From Aliivibrio fischeri ATCC 7744 = JCM 18803 = DSM 507 (GTDB lineage: Bacteria; Pseudomonadota; Gammaproteobacteria; Enterobacterales; Vibrionaceae): a stretch of 64,000 bases of DNA. Position 1 is the first letter of the stretch; each line of letters starts with the position of its first letter. The position numbers and the translations under genes are program-made. Location of the stretch: the NCBI RefSeq assembly GCF_023983475.1, contig NZ_CP092712.1:372001-436000 (forward strand), written 5' to 3'. The notes under the pieces were generated by a model. The model had not been told where the DNA came from. It saw only the letters and a list, made by a program, of their open reading frames with translations, and searched no databases. Positions 18,544 to 27,627 of the stretch are shown here, one piece after another.

Positions 18544-19860
18544 CTAAATTTGCACCTTAGTTGTAAACATAATAAGTGATTTATCATAGCCTAACGTTTG
18601 AGTAACCGTTTCGACTGAATTAATGGTGAAATCATCGAATTCCTTATTGGATTCATTCACAAGTTGTTGGTAGCTCAGTTCAAATTGAATCGAAGGTCTA
18701 AATTTATAGGTAATTTTAGCTATAGCTTCTGTTTTTGTTTCAACTTTATCTGAGCTTTTATCTTTATCTGCGCTGGTTTTATAGCGGTAACCCAATGTGG
18801 TGGAAAGTCTACTCGACCACCAAAAATGTTCCCAATTGGTTCCATATTCAGTATTTAAAACATAGCCACCAATTTCTGTAGGATCCTCTACTGATTGATC
18901 TGTGTAAAAATGAAAACTAGAGTGTCTGACTGGGCTCCATTTAATGTCTATATCCCAGTTTAACCCTCCAAAATGTTCAGAATCAGGGTTATTAGGAAAG
19001 TCCTTATAGAGCCAAGCAATATTGGCATCAATAGTTGTTTTTCCTGTTCTGATCGTTTTAATGCCAGCGATAAAAAACGTTTCATTCGTGTCTTTAAGGT
19101 TATTAATTTTGTAATGCCTTAAGTTACTAACAATAGAATAACGAAACCGAGTTCGACTGGATGCTTGATCAAATAGTTCAATAGTGAACGTGGTTTGATC
19201 CCACTCTTGATCTTCTATGTATTGGTTAAAGTTATAGATACTCCCAGATGCAGAATTGGAAGTTCTGTCATCATAAGTGAAGTCTTTGTATTGAACTGCA
19301 AAGCTTAACTTTCCAATACTATCTTGCTTATCAATACTATAGCGTAATTCTGTATGAAACATGTTTGTTTCTAAAACATCAGTAATACCATATTTTTGAA
19401 ACTGTTCAGCAGATAAGCCATCAGTTAACCCTTCGCCTCGGTTTTCATGACCAATTGTATTTTCTATGGTGAAAAGTAAATCGTTGTTCAATCCTTTTTT
19501 CCATGAGCCAATAAACGCAATGTGGTGGTCATAGTAATCATCGGATGTATTATTTTCTTGGTACTGTCTATAGTCGCCAGTGTATTGCAAGGTATAGACA
19601 TCTGCATTATGAACCCCTTTTAGTTGGACAAAGGGCTTAACATTAAAGAAATCAGATTGTACATGTGGCGTATGGTCTGATTGATAATTTACGTTATCAT
19701 CATAGCCATAATCTACCGCTACATTACTTTGGTATTCTACGCCTGCCGGGCCGATATGTGGTTTTGGTGTTAGATAAGCATAACAAGAACTGCTTACTAA
19801 TGAAGTAGTAAGCAGTATAAGTTTGTTGAAAGATATGGGCGTTTTAGTAGGCCGTATCAC
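18544..19860 (-). CDS. Outer-membrane beta-barrel protein, probable polysaccharide porin
   Basis: A 438-aa exported protein starting at GTG (AAGGA seven bases before it). The signal peptide ends near SSSCYA-YL. The remainder is strongly amphipathic beta: alternating aromatic and polar residues (YTLQYTGDYRQYQ, LSFAVQYKDFTYDD, HSSFHFYTDQSVEDP, TTLGYRYKTSADK) and a last strand ending in hydrophobic residues (SLIMFTTKVQI), as outer-membrane barrels do. About 16-18 strands are likely. It begins inside the end of the sugar transferase gene (17-base overlap) and abuts the OPX gene. Barrel partners of short OPX proteins are known in Myxococcus and in the vibrio vps system; the same role is inferred here. 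Confidence 0.75.
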   Translation of the reverse strand: MIRPTKTPISFNKLILLTTSLVSSSCYAYLTPKPHIGPAGVEYQSNVAVDYGYDDNVNYQSDHTPHVQSDFFNVKPFVQLKGVHNADVYTLQYTGDYRQYQENNTSDDYYDHHIAFIGSWKKGLNNDLLFTIENTIGHENRGEGLTDGLSAEQFQKYGITDVLETNMFHTELRYSIDKQDSIGKLSFAVQYKDFTYDDRTSNSASGSIYNFNQYIEDQEWDQTTFTIELFDQASSRTRFRYSIVSNLRHYKINNLKDTNETFFIAGIKTIRTGKTTIDANIAWLYKDFPNNPDSEHFGGLNWDIDIKWSPVRHSSFHFYTDQSVEDPTEIGGYVLNTEYGTNWEHFWWSSRLSTTLGYRYKTSADKDKSSDKVETKTEAIAKITYKFRPSIQFELSYQQLVNESNKEFDDFTINSVETVTQTLGYDKSLIMFTTKVQI

Positions 19861-21256
19861 TCACAAATCCTTTAAAAACAGTTAAGAAAATAATCTTAAG
19901 GTCCATTGATAGAGACCAGTTTTGTAAGTACTTAATATCATACTCTACACGCTTTTCCATCTTATCTAATGTATCGGTTTCTCCACGGTAGCCATTGATT
20001 TGTGCTAGCCCTGTAATACCGGGTTTAATTTTATGTCTTACCATGTAATTGTCGACTAATACTCGGTACTCCTCATTATGTGCAACAGCATGAGGTCGAG
20101 GGCCAACAATAGACATACTTCCTTGTAATACATTAATAAACTGTGGGAGTTCATCTAATGATGTTCTGCGAATAAAACTCCCAAAGCGAGTCACCCTAGG
20201 ATCATTTTTGGTCGCTTGAGTAACTACTTCAGAATTTTCCATCACTTTCATTGAACGGAACTTCCAAACTTTAATTTTTTTACCACCTAGGCCATATCTG
20301 TCTTGTTTAAATAGAATAGGACCTGGAGAGCTTAATTTCACACCTAAAGCGACAATACATAGAACCGGTAGGATTAATAATGTAATTAATGAGCCGATAA
20401 CAATATCTTCAATGCGCTTAATGATCGCTCCTAGCCCTTCAAACGGTGAGCTGAAAATACTAAATGTATGTACATTTCCAATGCGTTTTATTTGTGAAAC
20501 GCTTAATTTATACGTGTAGAGATCTGGAACAATGTAAGCATTAACGGTTGAGTTTGATAATTGATGAATGATGTCTTTGATACGATCTTTAGCCACCATA
20601 GGCAGTGCAATATACACACTTTGAATTTCATCATTTTTTACTTTTTCAATCAGCTCTGAGACTTTACCAGCATAACCGCTTTTATTTACATAACTAAAAC
20701 GACTGCTTGAACGGTCATCATAAAACTCAATACTAACTTTTTGATTTTTGTATTTTGAAATTAGTGCTTGTTCAATTGAAAGGCCTGCAGGTGTTAAACC
20801 AATGATCGCGATCTTATTGGTCTTTAATCTTGGTATTACAATGTAGGTGTAGCTTAAGGTGCAAATTGTTCGAGAAAGAGAGAGCACACACCAAACACAA
20901 ATATACCAAAGAAGGGATATATGCGAGTTTAGATTGCTGATCTTCATGCCTTCTAAATTTGCGAGACGAAGCTTTAATATAAAAAATATTGATACAGTAA
21001 GGAGTAAAGAGAAAGTTAGCCTTAAAAGATATTTCTTTAACTCAATTTTTGTATTAATAGTGTAGAGACCCGAATATTCGCTAATAAGTAGAAAAATAGT
21101 AGAAAATAAGAGACCCGCAGATAGATCGACTGCGGTTTCTTCAAGCCCATAAAAAGATAGAATAGAGGTCAGTAATAAGTTAATTGCTATAAAGTCAAAT
21201 GCCTTTGTTAAGGTACGATAACTATCACTTATCATTTTTATATTTTGTTGTTTCAT
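19844..21256 (-). CDS. Undecaprenyl-phosphate sugar-1-phosphate transferase (WcaJ/EpsL-like)
   Basis: The initiating enzyme of the operon: a 470-aa polyisoprenyl-phosphate hexose-1-phosphate transferase that loads the first sugar phosphate onto undecaprenyl phosphate. Four N-terminal membrane spans come first, then a Rossmann-like central domain ([19 protein letters not shown]). A re-entrant or TM segment follows ([35 protein letters not shown]), then the catalytic domain with [37 protein letters not shown] (the DE pair) and [25 protein letters not shown] start at the ATG at 21256 because AGGAGCG lies just before it; the frame is open five codons further. Glucose or galactose is the likely sugar, not proven. 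Confidence 0.88.
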   Translation of the reverse strand: MKQQNIKMISDSYRTLTKAFDFIAINLLLTSILSFYGLEETAVDLSAGLLFSTIFLLISEYSGLYTINTKIELKKYLLRLTFSLLLTVSIFFILKLRLANLEGMKISNLNSHISLLWYICVWCVLSLSRTICTLSYTYIVIPRLKTNKIAIIGLTPAGLSIEQALISKYKNQKVSIEFYDDRSSSRFSYVNKSGYAGKVSELIEKVKNDEIQSVYIALPMVAKDRIKDIIHQLSNSTVNAYIVPDLYTYKLSVSQIKRIGNVHTFSIFSSPFEGLGAIIKRIEDIVIGSLITLLILPVLCIVALGVKLSSPGPILFKQDRYGLGGKKIKVWKFRSMKVMENSEVVTQATKNDPRVTRFGSFIRRTSLDELPQFINVLQGSMSIVGPRPHAVAHNEEYRVLVDNYMVRHKIKPGITGLAQINGYRGETDTLDKMEKRVEYDIKYLQNWSLSMDLKIIFLTVFKGFVSDTAY

Positions 21257-21288
21257 ATCGCTCCTGGGCATTAGGGGGAGTAATCACC

Positions 21289-21315
21289 ATTATAAATGAT
21301 GAATAAACTTGTAAA
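21289..21315 (-). promoter_or_regulatory. Candidate promoter of the polysaccharide operon
   Basis: On the minus strand TTTACA (21315-21310) is followed by 15 bases and a perfect TATAAT (21294-21289), about 33 bases before the sugar transferase ATG. The spacing is short. I saw no ops/JUMPstart element and no sigma-54 site in this region. Confidence 0.4.
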
Positions 21316-21513
21316 GTTAGCGTTTCGTCAAAAAAATGACATCATATATTTTGATAGTTGGGAGCGCAATCTCATCTTTTGCGAACTTGATGAATTTTAT
21401 AATAAATTGAACGTTAAATTGTGAGAAATTACTCTCTAATTTTTATTACTATAGTATGCTTTCTCCGTTTAGGGGTATCAGATTTCACAATGAACGTGTT
21501 AGACTGATGACTA

Positions 21514-21529
21514 CTGTATATATAACCGG
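21514..21529. promoter_or_regulatory. Possible SOS box for ssb, imperfect
   Basis: CTGTATATATAACCGG matches the left half and core of the LexA consensus exactly, but the right half lacks the ACAG (about 13 of 16 positions). It lies 40 bases before the ssb start. LexA control of ssb is known in some gammaproteobacteria; here it is only possible. Confidence 0.4.
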
Positions 21530-21568
21530 GTGAAAACCGTTTTCCCCCTTAATAATCTGGAGCAAACT

Positions 21569-22102
21569 ATGGCCAGCCGTGGTGTAAATAAAGTTATCCT
21601 TGTTGGTAACTTAGGGCAAGATCCTGAAATCCGTTACATGCCAAGTGGCGGTGCGGTAGCGAATATTACAATTGCAACGTCTGAAACTTGGCGTGATAAG
21701 GCAACTGGTGAGCAACGTGAAAAAACAGAATGGCACCGTGTTGCTCTGTTTGGCAAATTAGCAGAAGTTGCTGGTGAGTACTTACGTAAAGGCTCTCAAG
21801 TTTACGTTGAAGGTCAATTACAAACTCGTAAATGGCAAGATCAGAATGGTCAAGACCGTTTTACAACAGAAGTGGTTGTTCAGGGCTTTAACGGCGTAAT
21901 GCAAATGCTTGGTGGTCGTGGACAAGGTGCTCCAGCTGGCGGTCAACAACAGCAAGGCAATTGGGGCCAGCCTCAACAACCTGCGCCACAGAATAATTTT
22001 GCGCCTCAGCAACAGCAGGCTCCTCAACAACAAGCTCCACAAGCAGCTCAACCTCAATATAATGAGCCGCCAATGGATTTTGATGATGACATTCCGTTCT
22101 AA
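21569..22102 (+). CDS. ssb: Single-stranded DNA-binding protein
   Basis: SSB coats single-stranded DNA in replication, repair and recombination and recruits partners through its tail. The 177-aa product has the OB fold at residues 1 to about 112 ([43 protein letters not shown]). A glycine-, glutamine- and proline-rich linker follows, and then the acidic tip [10 protein letters not shown] start at ATG 21569, preceded by CTGGAGCA; a GTG-started frame 13 codons upstream has no family match. In many gammaproteobacteria ssb and uvrA are close or divergent; here 13 kb of galU and polysaccharide genes lie between them. Confidence 0.97.
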   Translation: MASRGVNKVILVGNLGQDPEIRYMPSGGAVANITIATSETWRDKATGEQREKTEWHRVALFGKLAEVAGEYLRKGSQVYVEGQLQTRKWQDQNGQDRFTTEVVVQGFNGVMQMLGGRGQGAPAGGQQQQGNWGQPQQPAPQNNFAPQQQQAPQQQAPQAAQPQYNEPPMDFDDDIPF

Positions 22103-22132
22103 GAATCGGACGTGTGTTAACTGATTTAAAAT

Positions 22133-22163
22133 AAAAAAGCCTCGATGATATCGAGGCTTTTTT
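22133..22163. terminator. Terminator after ssb
   Basis: The perfect stem GCCTCGAT / ATCGAGGC with a three-base loop is flanked by six A and six T. It serves ssb and also the convergent membrane gene. Confidence 0.9.
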
Positions 22164-22186
22164 CTATCTGTTAGTTATCTGGCATT

Positions 22187-22875
22187 CTAATCTTTTATTT
22201 GAATAGAAAGAGTTGGAAACTGCTCAGATATGTAAGTTGTTGCCGTGTAGATTAATGTTGCAATACCAAGCATTTCAAGGGTTTCTTCAATGCTGTAACT
22301 TATGGCATAAACTAACGCATCTGTACCGTGTTGCTCTGCAATTTTTCCACCAATGAGCTCCATAACTAGAGCGCCAGAAACATAAATTACACCAGCAAGA
22401 ATTAATCGATTTCGGGTCTTGATAGGAAGTCTAAATAAAAATTTAAAATAGGTTAAGCCAAAACTAAAAGCAATGCCGCATAAGGAATAACCCATGCAAA
22501 ATAGAGAATTCCTGTTGTATTTAATGAATTCCGAACTGGTCCTACTAACATCTCATGCAGCTCGGTCATTTCATCTAAAGCTAAAAATAAAAAGATAGCG
22601 CTTAACCCAGCCCAAGCTAGATATTTTTCACTTTTATTAAAGTGTACATAAGCAATAAGCCCTAAAAGAAGGCTTGCGAAAATCATGGCACAAGATGAGT
22701 ATAACGTTGGGATGTTCATTTCTTTATCCACGTTAAAGAGGCGAATAATGGTTTCCATATGAGAGTACGATAAAAAGTGCTCAGAAATGATGGCAAAACC
22801 ATTTGCTATAACAAGGAGTGCGATAATTGAAATAAAAAACATAAATAGCTTTTTGGAATTAAGTTCAATATTCAC
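22187..22875 (-). pseudogene. Membrane protein gene broken by a one-base frameshift
   Basis: Two overlapping frames fit one gene. The first (22875-22453) encodes 140 aa with about four membrane spans and the acidic motif LALDEMTELHEMLVGP, and stops at VIPYAALLLVLA. The second frame continues with FGLTYFKFLFRLP and three more spans. Adding one base in the run at 22460-22463 (gTTTTggc on the minus strand) gives a continuous 229-aa protein (690 nt). The second part contains IEETLEMLGIATLIYTATTYI. I do not recognise the family. Either the gene is inactive in this strain, or the base was lost in sequencing, or a frameshift makes the full protein. The first option is simplest because the run is only four bases and no slippery motif is evident. 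Confidence 0.75.
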
Positions 22876-23079
22876 GTTAATACCTTAAATGTAGGTTAAT
22901 GGGTTAAGTTGGTTTACTCGGGATTATATTAAGTTTCGTGTTAGCAACGTGGCGCATTGTATAGAGTTATTCGTAAAATATTTGTATTATATCTAATACG
23001 TATTTAGAGAATGTTCTAAATTTATCAATGAATTTGTGTCTTAATTCACAATCTATTTTCTTCAAGGAAGAAGAGGTTA

Positions 23080-25059
23080 ATGAGAAAAACACCTAGTTTA
23101 CGTTTAAGTAACCGCTTAATTTCGTTTGTTACTCTAATGGTTTCTGCCGCAATATTTATATTGTTTATTGGTGGTACTATATCGGTTAAACAAATTGGCA
23201 CTGAGTACCTCGATCATTATTTAACAGGGGTTGTTACTGCTGTCGATGAAGAGTTAGTGAACCCTGAAAAAGCGAAATCCATGGAAACGTGGCTACCAAA
23301 ACTACTGAAAGCCAGTAATGTGGTTAGCATGGAGCTGTCTTCTTCTACTGGGCCTATATACTCTTTTCAAAGCTTGGCTATTATTCCTGATGATAGTTTG
23401 TTGTACCACAAAACACTTCCACTACAAATTAATAAAGGATATGAAATTTCCTTTAAGTCAGTACCTCCTTACAGTGCTTTTACTTATTCATTGGGAGCTC
23501 TTTTTTCTATTACTGCTGCCATTGCTGTTATCGTTGTTTCACTTTTATGGGGTGTTGTTTGGCTGAGAAAACAACTACATGGCTCTGAGTTATTAGAAGA
23601 AAGAGGCAGGATGTTATTGGCAGGGAAACTTGACGATTACTCTATTGGTAGTGAAGAAGAATGGCCAGCCACGGCAAGTTTAGCATTAGATAATATTATT
23701 GCAGAATTAAAAGATGCAAGAAAAGAACGCAGCCGTTTTGATACCTTTATTCGAACTCATACTTTTTTAGATCAATTAACGGGCTCGGCGAATAGAGTGT
23801 TATTTGATAGTAAATTAGAATCTATTTTGCAGGAATCTCAAAGCCAAGGGGTTTTATTATTACTCCGTATTAATGGCTGGGAGGAATTGGTTGAAGAGCA
23901 AGGAAATGCTGTTGGTGATGAGTTAATTGTTGAGGTAGGAAAGCAATTAAATAATATCATGCAGCGTTACAGTGACAGCGTGCTTTCTCGTTATTATCAA
24001 TCGGATTTTGCTTTATTGGTTCCTCAGCAATCGTTGAAAGAAGCAAAATCATTAGCAGCTCAATGTTTAAAATTAATAGAAAAGATTAACCCACCTAGTA
24101 GTTTGGACCGTGATAATTGGTGCCATATTGGGGTTAGTATGTTTGTAAGTGGTGAACGACGTGGTCGTTTAATGGAAGAGCTTGATATGGCTCATCGTAG
24201 CGCTTTACTTCAAAACAATAACACTTGGTCGTTATTTAAAAAGCAGCAGCAATTAGCAGAGAGTTTAGGCAGTGTTCGATGGAGAACCTTATTTGATGCT
24301 ATTTTTCAGCAAGATAAATTAATTATTTATAAGCAATCAACTTTTTTATTTGAGGGTAATGAACTTGTCCCTCTTCATTTAGAGCTATTTTCACGAATAA
24401 AAGATGAAAATGGTGTTCAAATTAAGGCTTCACGTTTTTTACCTGCAATTAAGCAAGTGGGGTATCAAGTTAAACTTGATAGTGCGGTTTTAAAACAAGT
24501 TTTCCCTCTATTAAGTGACCCTGAATTAAGCCAACATTCGTTTTCTGTTCATTTACAGGTTAAAAGTATTACTAATGCGGCATTTATCCGTCAATTAAGA
24601 AATCGTTTATTACAAACGCCAAGAGCGCAGCTTCAGCGGTTAAGTTTTGAGTTAATTGAAGGTCAGGTTGTTACCTATTTAGATGCTGTAAGACCCGTCG
24701 CAAAAATGTTAAAAAGTTTTGGTTGTCAATTGGTGGTTGAGCAAGCGGGAAGAACAATTGTAAGTACTCATTATATTAAAGATTTGAATGTTGATTTTGT
24801 AAAACTTCACCGTAGTTTAATGAAGGACATTCATCAAAGATATGAGAATCAATTATTTGTTCGTAGTTTGTTGGGAGCATGTGAAACCACGGGGGCTCAA
24901 GTGATTGCTGTTGGTATTGAAAAAGAAAAGGAATTTAGTTTATTAAAAGATCTTGGCGTTGAAGGTGGGCAAGGACGATTTTTTGAATCAGAAACGGCTT
25001 TATATCATCGTCAAGAAAAGATATCCATACCTAAAAGAAGAAGCCGTTGGGGTAAATAA
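23080..25059 (+). CDS. csrD: CsrD/MshH-type regulator with degenerate GGDEF and EAL domains
   Basis: A 659-aa inner-membrane protein: TM at about 13-33, a periplasmic region, TM at about 137-160, then a HAMP-like linker, a GGDEF-like domain (from DQLTGSANRVLF, about 230-390) and an EAL-like domain (about 400-645). The cyclase signature reads YYQSDFALL instead of GGDEF, and the EAL position reads LELFSRI, so neither c-di-GMP synthesis nor hydrolysis is expected. In E. coli the homologue CsrD triggers RNase E decay of the small RNAs CsrB and CsrC; in vibrios the gene heads the MSHA locus and is called mshH. A purine-rich ribosome site (AGGAAGAAGAGG) precedes the ATG. Its position 120 bases before mshI is conserved. 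Confidence 0.88.
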   Translation: MRKTPSLRLSNRLISFVTLMVSAAIFILFIGGTISVKQIGTEYLDHYLTGVVTAVDEELVNPEKAKSMETWLPKLLKASNVVSMELSSSTGPIYSFQSLAIIPDDSLLYHKTLPLQINKGYEISFKSVPPYSAFTYSLGALFSITAAIAVIVVSLLWGVVWLRKQLHGSELLEERGRMLLAGKLDDYSIGSEEEWPATASLALDNIIAELKDARKERSRFDTFIRTHTFLDQLTGSANRVLFDSKLESILQESQSQGVLLLLRINGWEELVEEQGNAVGDELIVEVGKQLNNIMQRYSDSVLSRYYQSDFALLVPQQSLKEAKSLAAQCLKLIEKINPPSSLDRDNWCHIGVSMFVSGERRGRLMEELDMAHRSALLQNNNTWSLFKKQQQLAESLGSVRWRTLFDAIFQQDKLIIYKQSTFLFEGNELVPLHLELFSRIKDENGVQIKASRFLPAIKQVGYQVKLDSAVLKQVFPLLSDPELSQHSFSVHLQVKSITNAAFIRQLRNRLLQTPRAQLQRLSFELIEGQVVTYLDAVRPVAKMLKSFGCQLVVEQAGRTIVSTHYIKDLNVDFVKLHRSLMKDIHQRYENQLFVRSLLGACETTGAQVIAVGIEKEKEFSLLKDLGVEGGQGRFFESETALYHRQEKISIPKRRSRWGK

Positions 25060-25130
25060 AATTCTCTTATTTTGTTAATAACGGTCGTATCCTAAAAGAA
25101 TAGAATGTTGTATGATTGCGCGTCACTTGT

Positions 25131-25145
25131 GTTCTTTATAAGAAC
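25131..25145. repeat. Perfect palindrome upstream of mshI
   Basis: GTTCTT-TAT-AAGAAC lies 34 bases before the mshI start in the only gap ahead of the MSHA assembly operon. It could be an operator, or a hairpin in the leader mRNA. No known regulator site was recognised. Confidence 0.4.
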
Positions 25146-25178
25146 GTTGTAAGTAAAGTAAGAAAAGTCGAGCAATCA

Positions 25179-26642
25179 ATGAAAATGATGGATGCATTCA
25201 AAAAGCTGAAACTATCTCGTTCAGTAAAAACTACTACGTCAATTGTAATATTGCAGGGTGGTATTTATATTGCGAAAAGTGATGGATTTGATGAGCTTAA
25301 AGAGCATTATTTTACTCCAACAAGCCAGCCTCAAGCGTGGAAAGACGTTATTGTTGAAGCATGTGAAAAGGCTGGAGTAACCAATTCTAGTGCTAATGTA
25401 ATCTTAGGATCTCACCTATATCAATCTTTCCAAATAGATAATCCTAACTTACCAAAAGAAGAGTTAACGGGTGCTTTACCATTTTTGGTAAAAGATCTTA
25501 TTACCGATCGTATTGCTGATATTGTTGCTGATGGTATAGAAACGATAAATGGCAAGCTACAGGTTTATATCTCTCAAGTTGCTACGCTTCACACATTGAT
25601 TGACTCATTAAGTCCTCTTTCGATTCAAATAAATAATGTGACTCCAGATGAACTACTTTGGGCTTATTCTCAGCCTGAAGACGGTGGCTTTATGTTATTA
25701 AATCATAGTCAATCTGCTGATTTTAAGCTGTTAGCGTTTAATAATGGACATCTACATCTTAACCGTTCTTTACGTGGTATTGTTGCACCATTAACGGGCG
25801 ACCAAACTAATAGTTTTCAAATGGACAGCTTGGCATTAGAGTTGCAGCGCTCCCTTGACTACTTAAGCTCTCAATTGCATGGCGTAAGTATTAATAATTT
25901 GTATTTCCGTTGCGATGATGAAGATGATGCGCTTTTAGCGCTTGAGCTACAGAATCGATTGGGTGTGCAGGTTGCTTCACTACTTATTGATGAACCAAGA
26001 GCCTTTCGTTCTGGTGAGGTTTTAGCTTGGTTAGCTTTATTTAACACTCCAAATATTAATTTATTTCATGAAAGCCTTAAGCCTAAAGTTGATTATTTTA
26101 CATTACAAAATGTGATGATCAGTTGGGGGATAGGACTAGCATTAAGTATTGCTGTTGTTGGGTATTACCAATGGCAAATTTACAATCTAGAGGCAACGAT
26201 AAACGCGAATTCATTAAAAGAAAGTAGTTATAAACAAGAATTAGCGACGTTAAATAAAAAATTAGAGAGCCACAAACCTTCGGCAGCTAAGTTAGCTGCG
26301 ATTAAGCGATTAAATGATGATATTCAATCGAAAAAAGCCTCGTTAAAGGTGATTGATAATTTTGATGAGGGAATGCAAGTAGGCTACTCGGGTGTGATGA
26401 GTAGCTTGACTCAACTAGGAAAAGGAAACATCTCGCTTAATAAAATTTATATCTCTGGCGATAAGGTTAATTTTGCTGGTTATGCTCGCACACCTGATGT
26501 TATTCCTCGCTGGGTTCAGAGTTTTGATAGTGAGTTACATTTAGTTGGACGAACTTTTGATCAACTTGAAATAAAAACAGACGATAAAGGTCTGGTGTCA
26601 TTTATTCTAAATACTAAGGCATCAGAGGGTAATCATGAGTAA
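25179..26642 (+). CDS. mshI: MSHA biogenesis protein MshI (PilM/PilN-like)
   Basis: First gene of the pilus assembly operon, 487 aa. The N-terminal half is an actin-like PilM/GspL-type cytoplasmic domain (from TSIVILQGGIYIAK to about residue 300). A single membrane span follows (MISWGIGLALSIAVVGYY, about 330-350), then a periplasmic coiled coil and a PilN-like ferredoxin-type domain. It should form the inner-membrane platform with MshJ and MshK. I start at ATG 25179 (MKMMDAFKKLKL); the frame is open 21 codons further up, without a good ribosome site. The end overlaps mshJ by eight bases. Confidence 0.88.
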   Translation: MKMMDAFKKLKLSRSVKTTTSIVILQGGIYIAKSDGFDELKEHYFTPTSQPQAWKDVIVEACEKAGVTNSSANVILGSHLYQSFQIDNPNLPKEELTGALPFLVKDLITDRIADIVADGIETINGKLQVYISQVATLHTLIDSLSPLSIQINNVTPDELLWAYSQPEDGGFMLLNHSQSADFKLLAFNNGHLHLNRSLRGIVAPLTGDQTNSFQMDSLALELQRSLDYLSSQLHGVSINNLYFRCDDEDDALLALELQNRLGVQVASLLIDEPRAFRSGEVLAWLALFNTPNINLFHESLKPKVDYFTLQNVMISWGIGLALSIAVVGYYQWQIYNLEATINANSLKESSYKQELATLNKKLESHKPSAAKLAAIKRLNDDIQSKKASLKVIDNFDEGMQVGYSGVMSSLTQLGKGNISLNKIYISGDKVNFAGYARTPDVIPRWVQSFDSELHLVGRTFDQLEIKTDDKGLVSFILNTKASEGNHE

Positions 26643-27273
26643 TTGGAATCAAGTAAAAGAGAAATTTGGTGCTTTGTCGCAAAGAGAAAAAGTACTCATT
26701 ACATTGGTTGGTTGGGTTGCGGTAATCTTTATTTCATTAAGTTTGTTTATTGAACCTAAAATTGAGCAATATCATCAATCTCAACAAAAAGTAGTGCGTA
26801 TTACTAATTCTATTTCATCTCTAAAACAGCAGATAGAATTAGCTGAATTTCGTTTAAAGAAAGATCCTAATGTTGAAATCAATAAACAATATCAGCAATT
26901 AATGATAGAGAGTCAGGATTTAGCTGATCTGCTTTTTAGTCGTGTCGCGTCATTGGTTTCTCCAAGCCAGATGGCTTCTCTATTAGAAAAAGTATTAAAG
27001 AAATCGTCAAAGTTAAAGTTACAGTCTATGACCACATTGCCATCTGAACGCTTGCTTGATGAAAATAATAATGCAGGTTATTACATTCATCCGGTGAAGA
27101 TTGTGTTGTCTGGAGAATATTTTGATATTGAAGAGTACCTCTCTCACTTAGAGGCGCTACCTGTAAAATATTACTGGCGAAACTTCCGTTATGAAGTGAA
27201 AAAATACCCTATTGCAGAAGTCACAATCGAAGTTTATACCCTTGGGTCAAGTCGCGGGTTTATTGGTGGTTAA
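26635..27273 (+). CDS. mshJ: MSHA biogenesis protein MshJ (PilO/GspM-like)
   Basis: A 212-aa bitopic inner-membrane protein. A short cytoplasmic start with the GspM-like LSQREKVLITL is followed by a TM at about 20-40 (VGWVAVIFISLSLFI), a coiled coil, and a periplasmic ferredoxin-like domain (MASLLEKVLKKSSKLKLQS ... VKIVLSGEYFDIEEYLSHLEALP). It links MshI to the periplasmic parts of the assembly machine. It overlaps mshI and is followed one base later by mshK. Confidence 0.88.
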   Translation: MSNWNQVKEKFGALSQREKVLITLVGWVAVIFISLSLFIEPKIEQYHQSQQKVVRITNSISSLKQQIELAEFRLKKDPNVEINKQYQQLMIESQDLADLLFSRVASLVSPSQMASLLEKVLKKSSKLKLQSMTTLPSERLLDENNNAGYYIHPVKIVLSGEYFDIEEYLSHLEALPVKYYWRNFRYEVKKYPIAEVTIEVYTLGSSRGFIGG

Positions 27274-27274
27274 T

Positions 27275-27616
27275 ATGAAAAATCGCTTTTTAGTTTTTAT
27301 TCTTATGTCTTTACCGCTTTCTGTATCTGCATCTGAAGCGGTATTGGGGCATGATCCTACAGAACCATTAAGTTGGAGTACCCCTGCTCCAGTTCAAAAA
27401 AAGGTAATAAAAAAACGTCAATATTTCCCTTCTTTGCAAGCAATAAATTGCAATGCAGAGTCTGATTGTTATGCCGTATTAGATGATAAATCAATGAAAA
27501 GAGGCGATAAAGTTTCTGGTTATACATTATTAACAATTGGTGAAGAAAGCGTTTCGATTGGTCGTGCGGGTAAGCAATGGCAACTTTCTCTATTTCCACA
27601 AAATATTAAAAATTAA
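27275..27616 (+). CDS. mshK: MSHA biogenesis protein MshK (PilP-like)
   Basis: A 113-aa periplasmic protein with a signal peptide (residues 1 to about 20, FILMSLPLSVSA-SEA). It contains the HDPTEPL segment typical of MshK and GspC/PilP-like proteins, with a short HR-like beta domain (QAINCNAESDCYAVLDDKSMKRGDKVSGYTLL). The pair of cysteines in NCNAESDC may form a disulfide. It should connect the inner-membrane platform to the MshL secretin. I use the ATG just after the mshJ stop, because the upstream open frame lies within mshJ. Confidence 0.82.
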   Translation: MKNRFLVFILMSLPLSVSASEAVLGHDPTEPLSWSTPAPVQKKVIKKRQYFPSLQAINCNAESDCYAVLDDKSMKRGDKVSGYTLLTIGEESVSIGRAGKQWQLSLFPQNIKN

Positions 27617-27627
27617 GGTTTGCAGTA

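Noticed and set aside
9458-21256. Treating the polysaccharide cluster as a recent genomic island with attachment sites
   Set aside because: No integrase, tRNA gene, direct-repeat borders or insertion sequences flank it, and its base composition looks like that of its neighbours.
21257-21568. ops/JUMPstart or sigma-54 element before the polysaccharide operon
   Set aside because: No GGCGGTAGC-like core and no TGGCA-N7-TTGC match was found on the minus strand in this gap; only a sigma-70-like site is suggested.
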